From: CAZKNF01 sp964554105
Lineage (GTDB): Bacteria; Bacteroidota; Rhodothermia; Rhodothermales; VXPQ01
Assembly: GCA_964554105.1 (NCBI GenBank)
Contig: CAZKNF010000082.1
Span: forward strand, 1 to 13,052
Direction of reading: 5' to 3'
Length of the DNA: 13,052 bases
Shown one piece after another: positions 7,512 through 13,052 of this stretch. Made by a program: the position numbers and the translations under genes. How positions within the stretch are numbered: the first letter of the stretch is position 1; every line of letters begins with the position of its first letter. The notes below the pieces were generated by a model. It saw only the letters and a list, made by a program, of their open reading frames with translations, searched no databases and had not been told where the DNA came from.

Positions 7512-8990
7512 TTAGTACGCTTTCGCGAAATATACACGCTGCTTCGAAGGACGTCCGGACACCATGTCAACGCCTTCTTCCTCGTGAGCGGGAGAGAAGG
7601 GAATGCAGCGAATGGTTGCCTTGGTTTCCTCCTTAATTTTTAGCTCGGTCTCGTCGCTTCCGTCCCAGTGGGCAAGAATGAATCCGCCGCGAGAATCGAC
7701 GACTTCTTTGAACTCGTCGTAATTATCGACATGCGTCGTATTAGTCTCGCGATGCTGCAAGGCACGGTCGAATAAATTGTTCTGGATCTCTTCGAGCAGA
7801 TTCATAACCCGAAGATCGAGCCCATCTTGATCCACCGTCTCTTTCGACTTTGTATCTCGCCGCGCAAGCTCGATTGTTCCGTTCTTGATGTCGCGCGGGC
7901 CTAGGGCGAGCCGCACCGGTACCCCCTGGACCTCGTACTCATGGAACTTCCATCCCGGCCGCTGGGCCTCACTGTCATCCAGCTTCACGCGTGCACCGGC
8001 TTCCTGCAGCGCATCCTGCACAGCGCGCGCCCTTTCGAGTACCGTCGCCTTTTCTGCGTCGTTTCGAAAGATGGGTACGATGACCACCTGCGTGGGCGCG
8101 AGCCGCGGAGGCAGCACGAGGCCCTGGTCGTCGGAATGTGTCATAATCAGTGCGCCGATCAGGCGCGTCGAAACGCCCCAGGAGGTAGCCCAGACGTACT
8201 CGAGCTCGTTCTGCCTGTTCTGAAACCTGCAGTCGAATGCTTTCGCGAAATTTTGTCCGAGGAAGTGGCTCGTGCCCGCCTGCAGCGCACGTCCGTCCTG
8301 CATCAGCGCCTCGATGCAGTACGTATCGACGGCACCGGCGAAGCGCTCGCTGGCGGATTTGAGGCCGCGGAGCACGGGCATCGCCATGAAGCTCTCCGCA
8401 AACGTCGCGTACACCTCCAGCATCTGCTCGGTCTCTTCGATCGCCTCCTCCCGCGTCTCGTGAGCCGTGTGGCCTTCCTGCCAGAGGAACTCCATCGTCC
8501 GGAGGAAAAGCCGTGTCCGCATCTCCCATCGGACCACGTTCGCCCACTGATTCAACTTGATCGGCAGATCGCGCCAGGACTGGATCCACCCGCGATAGGC
8601 GTCCCAAATGATCGTTTCGCTCGTCGGACGCACGACGAGGTTTTCTTCAAGTTTTGAATCGGGGTCGGGCATTAACCCCTTTCCGTCTTCCGCCACCTTC
8701 AGTCGTGAGTGTGTGACCACAGCACACTCCTTGGCAAATCCCTCGACGTGCTCTGCCTCTTTCGCGAGAAACGACTCTGGAATGAAGAGCGGAAAATACG
8801 CGTTCTCGTGTCCGGTCTCTTTGAACATGCGGTCGAGCTCGCCGCGCATATTCTCCCACAGCGCGTATCCGTTCGGCCGGATGATCATACATCCCCGCAC
8901 CGGCGAATAATCAGCCAGCTTCGCATTCTTTACGACATCCAGATACCACTGCGAGTAGTCCTCAGAGCGGGGCGTTATAGCGTCGGCCAT
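7512..8990 (-). CDS. proS: Prolyl-tRNA synthetase, archaeal/eukaryotic-like short type
   Basis: This charges tRNA(Pro) with proline in the cytoplasm. The 492 residues follow the Thermus/Bacteroidota architecture: class II core with motif 1 region (PNGYALWENMRGELD, 39-53), the RPTSET loop (121-126), motif 2 (TRLFLRTMEFLWQEGHT, 159-175) and motif 3 (WGVSTRLIGALIMTHSDDQGLVLPPRLAP, about 271-299), then the anticodon-binding domain (300-about 400) and a C-terminal domain ending in FAKAY. The editing INS domain of E. coli-type ProRS is absent, as usual for this type. The four zinc cysteines of Thermus ProRS are replaced (Asp443, Thr448, Asp475, Ser478), as I recall for Bacteroidota homologues. I chose ATG 8990 because the family starts at this length; an upstream in-frame ATG at 9065 adds 25 unrelated residues. 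No Shine-Dalgarno is visible. It lies 220 bp upstream of the receptor gene on the same strand. Confidence 0.96.
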   Translation of the reverse strand: MADAITPRSEDYSQWYLDVVKNAKLADYSPVRGCMIIRPNGYALWENMRGELDRMFKETGHENAYFPLFIPESFLAKEAEHVEGFAKECAVVTHSRLKVAEDGKGLMPDPDSKLEENLVVRPTSETIIWDAYRGWIQSWRDLPIKLNQWANVVRWEMRTRLFLRTMEFLWQEGHTAHETREEAIEETEQMLEVYATFAESFMAMPVLRGLKSASERFAGAVDTYCIEALMQDGRALQAGTSHFLGQNFAKAFDCRFQNRQNELEYVWATSWGVSTRLIGALIMTHSDDQGLVLPPRLAPTQVVIVPIFRNDAEKATVLERARAVQDALQEAGARVKLDDSEAQRPGWKFHEYEVQGVPVRLALGPRDIKNGTIELARRDTKSKETVDQDGLDLRVMNLLEEIQNNLFDRALQHRETNTTHVDNYDEFKEVVDSRGGFILAHWDGSDETELKIKEETKATIRCIPFSPAHEEEGVDMVSGRPSKQRVYFAKAY

Positions 8991-9288
8991 TGTGTACAGT
9001 CGGTGATGAGTATCGGATACAGGCGAGTACGGAACACTAGCGCTATCCTGCCGGCGCGGGTGCATTAAAGGCGTTTAGTGCCAAAACCACCTCCGGCGCG
9101 ATATTTGTGAAGCCACATGGCAGGCGGACGAGCAATATATTCGGCAACCAGTGCGGCAACCAAACGTCGCGGGTTGAAGTGTCGATTAAGATGCTCTTTC
9201 GATGCCAAAGGGTGGACCGCATACATCGTGGAGCCGCAACCGGGACATGGATCGTGCGTAGGCTCTTTGAGCCGCCGAGATCGCCGCC

Positions 9289-9316
9289 GACGTCATAGAG
9301 CCGACATCATAGAACC
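9289..9316. repeat. Tandem 14-bp repeat upstream of the lipoprotein gene
   Basis: GACGTCATAGAGCC (9289-9302) is followed without a gap by GACATCATAGAACC (9303-9316), identical at 12 of 14 positions, both differences being G to A. The pair ends 8 bp before a TATAAT box, so it covers the place where a -35 element or an activator site would be. It is a candidate operator; no cognate protein is known. Confidence 0.65.
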
Positions 9317-9324
9317 TTTGAATC

Positions 9325-9330
9325 TATAAT
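9325..9330 (+). promoter_or_regulatory. Candidate -10 box (TATAAT) for the lipoprotein gene
   Basis: A perfect TATAAT sits 10 bp before the ATG at 9341. No good -35 lies 17 bp upstream (CGACAT at 9302-9307, inside the tandem repeat), which would fit activator dependence. If used, transcription would start only a few bases before the ATG, giving a very short leader, in line with the missing Shine-Dalgarno. The box sits in a small inverted repeat GAAT-N5-ATTC (9320-9332), so a reverse-direction promoter is also conceivable. Confidence 0.4.
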
Positions 9331-9340
9331 TCCTCGCGTC

Positions 9341-10981
9341 ATGGAACGACCGAAAACCGCCTCCGACTATACTAAAGGTTCAAGGTCCTACGTCGCCGCT
9401 ACGGTCGTGCTTGCGGTCGTGCTTCTGTCTGTGAGCGGCTGTTATACGCAACTTTCGACGGTTGACCGGGGTCCGGATCACGTAGAAGTTCAGCGCACGG
9501 ACGAATCGACCGTCGTGACGGAGCATTACTATAGCGACGACTACTACTACGATCGATACGAGCCGTACAGATACCGTCGGCACTTCGACCGATTTTACGA
9601 CCCATTCTATTCCGGCGTGTCGTACTGGGATCCATATTTCTATCGGGATCCCTTCTACCATCGGTATTACGATCCGTTTTACTTCGACAGCTACACGCGC
9701 TTTCATCTGTCGTTCGGATTCGGGTGGGGCCATTCACACTACCGGCCCTATTACTCGTCCTACCACTATCGACCGTACTATCCGTCCTATGCGCATGTGT
9801 ACGGTCCGAAGTATGGCGGATGGTCTTATCACGGGCCATACACGGTACGTCCTCGCAGCGGTGCCTTTGAGCCGCGCGGTTCAACGATGGGCCGAGGTGC
9901 TCTTACTGACATACGAGGCGGAACAGGACGAGGTATCAATCCAGATAATAGCCGCGGTTCGATCGGACGTGGAGGGATCGACGATCGCGGGTATCCAGAC
10001 GGCACTCGGACGCGCGGCGTGACCCGTGACGGTTCTGGTTCTTCTTCGGCGGGATCGGCTACGGACCGCGGACGTTCCGTCGATACCGGTCGATCCACGG
10101 ATACCGGCCGGTCAGTGACGGGCTCAGGGAATCGAGGGGACACAGGTCGAGGTACTTCCGGTACGCGAGCAAGAGATGACGCAAGTAGGTCCGGCAGTAC
10201 CGAGCGAGGAACTACAGGACGCACCGGAGGTGACGCGACGCGCGACACTGGAAGCAGAGCGTCGGACTCTAACGGCGACAACGGTCGTACCAGCTCGCCG
10301 GCACCGAGACGGGATAGAGGAGACACGGGTACCCGCTCGTCGAGCGGCAGCCGCGGGACTGTGAATTCGGCACCGGAGCGGCCGACGCGAAGCACAGGTG
10401 GAGAGTCGGTTAATAGGCCGGCCACGCGTGAATCGAGTGGTCGCGGCTCGACGCGTTCGTCGTCCGGACGCTCGGATTCGCCGAGGTCGGACAATTCCGA
10501 TAGCAGAAGCAATCACGATGCGGCGATCGACGCCTGGCGCGATCGAAGTACGCAGTCGACGAGAAGCAGCAGCGGGTCGACCGGTAATCCGTACGTGCGG
10601 ACCCGAAGTGGATCGTCGTCGAGAACGGGAAGCGCCGCCGCCCCCGCACAACGACGGACGCAGAGCGACGATCCACGTCGAAGCAGTTCTTCGCCGGACA
10701 ATAACGTCCGCACGCGGTCCTCGAGCGGGGGATCAGCGCACACATCACCGCCGAAGCGATCCGCTCCCAGCCGGTCGGTGAATCAAGCTCCCAAACGCAC
10801 GGTCAGTAGCACCCCTAGCAGCAAACGTCCGCAGGTAAGATCGCGGCCGAGCTCCAGCGGGCGTACCGTGCGAAGTGCTCCATCAAGACGGAGCCAGCCA
10901 AAAGTTCGGTCCTCCTCGTCGAAAGGTTCGTCTCGCAGTACCGGCCGCTCGAGTTCCAGCAATCGCCGCGGTCGCAATTAA
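9341..10981 (+). CDS. Tyr-rich and Ser/Arg/Gly-rich low-complexity lipoprotein
   Basis: No function can be assigned. The 546 residues begin with a lipoprotein signal peptide: basic n-region, hydrophobic core 18-30, lipobox VSGC with Cys34, the only Cys in the protein. Residues about 62-167 are very rich in Tyr, Phe, His and Arg, with four repeats of the form [FY]-x-DP-[FY]-[FY] (85-90, 95-100, 101-106, 109-114) and two YRPYY repeats (134-138, 143-147). From 168 the chain is Gly/Arg/Thr/Asp-rich, including hexads TDRGRS, VDTGRS, TDTGRS (241-258), then Ser/Arg-rich. The last 76 residues carry about 21 basic and no acidic residues. All of 168-546 should be disordered. The signal peptide, promoter-like sequence upstream and terminator downstream support the frame. 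A surface or periplasmic adhesive or polyanion-binding role is speculation. An antisense frame of 227 codons across it is a composition shadow. Confidence 0.85.
   Translation: MERPKTASDYTKGSRSYVAATVVLAVVLLSVSGCYTQLSTVDRGPDHVEVQRTDESTVVTEHYYSDDYYYDRYEPYRYRRHFDRFYDPFYSGVSYWDPYFYRDPFYHRYYDPFYFDSYTRFHLSFGFGWGHSHYRPYYSSYHYRPYYPSYAHVYGPKYGGWSYHGPYTVRPRSGAFEPRGSTMGRGALTDIRGGTGRGINPDNSRGSIGRGGIDDRGYPDGTRTRGVTRDGSGSSSAGSATDRGRSVDTGRSTDTGRSVTGSGNRGDTGRGTSGTRARDDASRSGSTERGTTGRTGGDATRDTGSRASDSNGDNGRTSSPAPRRDRGDTGTRSSSGSRGTVNSAPERPTRSTGGESVNRPATRESSGRGSTRSSSGRSDSPRSDNSDSRSNHDAAIDAWRDRSTQSTRSSSGSTGNPYVRTRSGSSSRTGSAAAPAQRRTQSDDPRRSSSSPDNNVRTRSSSGGSAHTSPPKRSAPSRSVNQAPKRTVSSTPSSKRPQVRSRPSSSGRTVRSAPSRRSQPKVRSSSSKGSSRSTGRSSSSNRRGRN
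10061..10114 (+). repeat. Three tandem hexapeptide-coding units (xDxGRS)
   Basis: Three 18-bp units inside the lipoprotein gene encode TDRGRS, VDTGRS and TDTGRS. Codons differ between units (for example GGT CGA TCC against GGC CGG TCA), so the duplication is old or held by selection on the peptide rather than recent slippage. Confidence 0.7.
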
Positions 10982-11041
10982 TTACCAATCGAAGGCGTGG
11001 GCCGCATGACGTGGCCTGTTTTGGTGCGCTCCTTTCCAGTT

Positions 11042-11109
11042 GCCAGGCAAGCTGTTTGGAGAGCCGGGTCCGGGCCCGTGCTTGCGCGCGGGCCTTTTTT
11101 TTGCCTGGC
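11042..11109. repeat. 9-bp inverted repeat flanking the terminator (GCCAGGCAA / TTGCCTGGC)
   Basis: GCCAGGCAA at 11042-11050 is the exact reverse complement of TTGCCTGGC at 11101-11109. The left copy is also part of the near-palindrome TTGCCAGGCAA (11040-11050). The right copy takes in the last two T of the terminator's T-tract, so pairing of the two arms in RNA would enclose the terminator hairpin. It could be a structural element, or two binding sites upstream of the OmpP1 gene. Confidence 0.5.
11073..11102 (+). terminator. Strong intrinsic terminator after the lipoprotein gene
   Basis: GGCCCGTGC (11073-11081) pairs with GCGCGGGCC (11086-11094), nine pairs with one G-U, around a TTGC loop, followed directly by eight T (11095-11102). 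It lies 92 bp after the lipoprotein stop and 60 bp before the OmpP1 start, so it should separate the two transcription units. Confidence 0.88.
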
Positions 11110-11161
11110 CGGAAGAGCTCGGGGGATTTGCTAAGTCTCATAAATACAACATGTTAATGCC

Positions 11162-12724
11162 ATGAATGCGAGCCGCTTTCCTCATATCATCGCGAGTTTA
11201 GTCCCGATTCTCGCTCTCGCCTGTTTCCCGTCGCTGTCATCGGCGCAGACAGGCGAGGATGCGTTGCGCTTCGCGGAGCGATCTCCTGCGACAGGTGCAC
11301 GCATGATGGGCATGGCGGGCGTCGGAATCGCAGGCGTCGCCGATTATTCGGCCTTCGTGACGAATCCGGCCGGTCTCGGCTATCTCGGCTCATCCCTTTT
11401 CGCCGGAGCCCTGAACTCGATGTCGGCGACCGATGAGTCGCGCTATCAGACGGTTGGATTCACGACCCTGGACGAGGGCGACCTCACATCTACGAATCTC
11501 GGAAACCTGGCATACCTCTATAAGGCGCCGACCGCTCAGGGTGCGCTGGTGCTCGGTGCAGCTTTCAATCAGGTAAATACGTTTGATCGGAACCTGAGAT
11601 TTACGGGTCCCAATGCCGAGAACTCCATCAGTGATTCGTTTCTTCCCTACCCGAGCGAGTTCGAGGTCGAAACAGACAATAGTGGTTCACAGCCGATCTT
11701 TTTCAACGATATTCCGGCGCTGGCATATAATGGCGGCGCCATCGAATTCCTGACGGAGAATGTCGGGACCGATCAGCCGCTGTTCTACCAAGCGGTCGCA
11801 CCCGGAACTACCATCGAGCAATTCGGGGATGTGCTTGAGGAGGGGCAGATGAATGAGATTAACGTCGGTGGCGCCTGGGAGGCCGCACAGAACGTGATGG
11901 TCGGAGCATCCGCAAACTTTTCGTTCGGTACGTATCAGTTCAACAGCCGCTTCGAAGAGGACGATGCAAACAATGAAAATTTGCCTGACGACTACATCGT
12001 CATCCTCAGCGACGGCGAACTTCGTGGTTTCGATTTCCTTCGCTACGATCAGGGATTCGAGTCGGATCTGACGGGCATCAATCTCCGCGCGGGCATCTCC
12101 AGCGAAGCTGCACAGGGTATTCGAGTCGGGGCTACAGTTGAGACGCCGACCTTCTATAACGTCAATGAGACGTACTTTCGCGAGATCGAAACTTTCTTCG
12201 ATGAAGGGGGATCGCTGAGCGATTCGCAACGTGGCGAATTCGAATACGAAGTCTACACGCCCTGGCGTCTCGGCGCAGGTCTTGCATGGAGCAACGATGA
12301 TCTCCTGATCTCCGGCGACCTCGAGTACGTAGACTGGTCGCAGCTGGAGCTGGATTCCGATGACACCAGCTTCGACGAGGAGAATCGTATGATCCGAGAG
12401 AACCTCGAGGCCGTTTGGAATGCACGTGTAGGTGCAGAGTATCAGTTTGGCAGCCTGGCAGTGCGCGGCGGCTTCGCATGGCAGCCGGATCCGCGAACGT
12501 TTGAGATCGAACACAACGGTTCCGAAACGGATCGATCCAAGACCTTTCTCTCCCTGGGTGTCGGGTATCAGTTTGCGGACCGGTTCCTGATCGATCTGGG
12601 CTGGATGCAGGAGCGGTTTGATGACCTCTACGCGCCCTACGGCGATGTCGCGAGCACGCCTCCGGTTGCCGAAGAGGAACTCGTTCGCAACCGGGTGTCC
12701 GTCGGAGTACGCGTACTCTTTTAG
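11162..12724 (+). CDS. OmpP1/FadL/TodX-family outer-membrane protein
   Basis: This is an outer-membrane beta-barrel of the Toluene_X family, whose members pass hydrophobic compounds such as fatty acids or aromatics across the outer membrane; the ligand is unknown here. The 520 residues have a signal peptide (cut near SSA/Q at 28-29), then GARMMGMAGVGIAGVADYSAFVTNPAGLGYL (46-76), the family's N-terminal hatch signature with NPAGL at 68-72. Alternating strands with acidic loops follow, then a final strand ending VGVRVLF with C-terminal Phe. It is longer than FadL (about 420-450 residues), mainly through acidic loop segments such as 255-263 and 395-406. Cys21 in the signal peptide is not in a proper lipobox (Ala at -3). 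ATG 11162 is preceded by no Shine-Dalgarno. It is probably monocistronic, sitting after the intrinsic terminator and converging with the Ig-like gene 48 bp away. Confidence 0.9.
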   Translation: MNASRFPHIIASLVPILALACFPSLSSAQTGEDALRFAERSPATGARMMGMAGVGIAGVADYSAFVTNPAGLGYLGSSLFAGALNSMSATDESRYQTVGFTTLDEGDLTSTNLGNLAYLYKAPTAQGALVLGAAFNQVNTFDRNLRFTGPNAENSISDSFLPYPSEFEVETDNSGSQPIFFNDIPALAYNGGAIEFLTENVGTDQPLFYQAVAPGTTIEQFGDVLEEGQMNEINVGGAWEAAQNVMVGASANFSFGTYQFNSRFEEDDANNENLPDDYIVILSDGELRGFDFLRYDQGFESDLTGINLRAGISSEAAQGIRVGATVETPTFYNVNETYFREIETFFDEGGSLSDSQRGEFEYEVYTPWRLGAGLAWSNDDLLISGDLEYVDWSQLELDSDDTSFDEENRMIRENLEAVWNARVGAEYQFGSLAVRGGFAWQPDPRTFEIEHNGSETDRSKTFLSLGVGYQFADRFLIDLGWMQERFDDLYAPYGDVASTPPVAEEELVRNRVSVGVRVLF

Positions 12725-12772
12725 CTCGAACTTACTTCGAAGGCCGCGCTGGAGGCCACAGCGGGGCACGAT

Positions 12773-13052
12773 TTAGAGCTGATCGATGTCGAACCGGTTC
12801 GTCATCAGTGTCAGCTCTTCGTCGTCGCCGGTCGGCGCGAATGTGTACACGAAGCGGTATGTCCCCGCAGGGAGTGTGGGATCGAGGTTATACTCCTGCG
12901 TCGCCTCACGACTGTGTCCCAGCGCGTCGAGGGAGTCCGGACATCTGCTATCGAGCTCCACTCGAACCCACTCGCCGTCGTCCTGCCGATCAAGCTCGGC
13001 GTTGCAGAGATTGTAGAGTATCGTTCGCCCTGAGTTATTTCGAATCGTCAGC
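12773..13052 (-). CDS. Ig-like beta-sandwich exported protein, 3' end only
   Basis: The frame is open to the window edge, so only the last 92 residues are seen; the GTG at 12961 inside it is unlikely to be the true start. The visible part reads as a small beta-sandwich: TIRNNSGRTILYNLCNAELDR (strand, Asn-rich turn), DDGEWVRV, a Cys-containing loop (CPDS), EYNLDPTLPAGTYRFVYTF and a last strand TNRFDIDQL. The two Cys (NLC and SRCPD) could form a disulfide, which suits an exported protein. The LPAGTYRF motif is common in bacterial Ig-like folds where the end of the domain faces outward. Function, full length and signal peptide lie outside the window. It converges on the OmpP1 gene with 48 bp between stops and no clear terminator. 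Confidence 0.75.
   Translation of the reverse strand, partial: LTIRNNSGRTILYNLCNAELDRQDDGEWVRVELDSRCPDSLDALGHSREATQEYNLDPTLPAGTYRFVYTFAPTGDDEELTLMTNRFDIDQL

Larger units (their letters stand above)
8991..9340. other. 350-bp divergent intergenic region between proS and the Tyr/SR-rich lipoprotein
   Basis: No confident gene lies here. The proS side shows no clear -35/-10 pair, only an AT-richer patch near 9061-9090. A reverse frame open from 9292 to a stop at 9065 encodes a CPGCGS motif but has only one ATG (9226, 53 aa) downstream of it, so I do not call it. The overlapping forward frames have no recognisable product. The last 60 bases hold the tandem repeat and TATAAT described separately. 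No tRNA or terminator-like hairpin with a T-tract was seen. Confidence 0.6.

Noticed and set aside
9107..9329. Forward small open frames in the proS-lipoprotein gap
   Set aside because: They run into the promoter region, have no recognisable product and lack start signals.
9829..10512. 227-codon reverse open frame opposite the Ser/Arg-rich tail
   Set aside because: It is a Pro/Arg/Val/Ser-rich mirror of the forward low-complexity sequence, kept open by the codon make-up of Ser, Arg, Gly and Asp; it has no start context or domain.
11151..11165. Four-codon leader frame (ATG TTA ATG CCA TGA) overlapping the OmpP1 start
   Set aside because: Too short to judge and easily produced by chance among closely spaced ATGs.
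12735..12765. Hairpin between the OmpP1 and Ig-like genes (CGCTG / CAGCG) as a bidirectional terminator
   Set aside because: Only five clean pairs and no T-tract on either strand.
11687..12769. 360-codon reverse open frame across the OmpP1 gene
   Set aside because: The forward frame has a signal peptide, the NPAGL signature and a C-terminal Phe strand; the reverse translation has no domain and lies wholly antisense apart from its first codons.
1..13052. Mobile element, CRISPR array, toxin-antitoxin pair or multi-gene defence island
   Set aside because: No transposase, integrase, regularly spaced repeats, small gene pair with those hallmarks or nuclease/helicase cluster is visible; the DACNV protein stands alone within the window.

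Overview
The window is chromosomal DNA, moderately GC-rich by eye, from what is most likely a member of the Bacteroidota/Rhodothermota/Balneolota group. Three things point there: an 818-residue TonB-dependent receptor with an N-terminal carboxypeptidase-regulatory-like domain, a prolyl-tRNA synthetase of the short archaeal-like type ending in Tyr with all four zinc cysteines replaced, and few Shine-Dalgarno sequences in front of the genes. The lineage is an inference from protein families; there is no rRNA here. I see no tRNA, CRISPR array, insertion sequence, phage gene or integration site.

Layout: (1) 1-348, the end of an unrecognised forward gene whose tail overlaps (2) a reverse gene for a DACNV/diadenylate-cyclase-like nucleotide-signalling protein (311-1444). 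(3) A forward YdjA-like nitroreductase (1719-2300), stopping 7 bp from (4) a reverse gene for a small exported protein with a PGLGHRY motif (2308-2970). (5) A forward endonuclease V (3018-3692) followed by (6) a forward seven-bladed Vgb-like beta-propeller lipoprotein (3759-4838), whose stop codon overlaps that of (7) the reverse TonB-dependent receptor (4835-7291). (8) Reverse proS (7512-8990). (9) A 350-bp divergent intergenic region with a tandem 14-bp repeat and a TATAAT box just before (10) a forward gene for a striking lipoprotein, tyrosine-rich then Ser/Arg/Gly-rich (9341-10981), followed by a strong intrinsic terminator. (11) A forward OmpP1/FadL-type outer-membrane protein (11162-12724), converging on (12) the 3' end of a reverse gene for an Ig-like exported protein (12773 to the window end).

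How the genes fit together: these are mostly unrelated single genes, packed as alternating divergent and convergent pairs, rather than one operon or defence island. The common theme is the cell envelope: two lipoproteins, a TonB receptor, a FadL-like barrel, a small exported protein and an Ig-like exported protein. Housekeeping and repair genes (proS, nfi) and a nitroreductase lie between them. The parts most worth a second look are the Tyr-rich/SR-rich lipoprotein with its repeat-bearing promoter region, and the DAC-domain protein with a changed second catalytic motif. I found no convincing multi-gene novel system.
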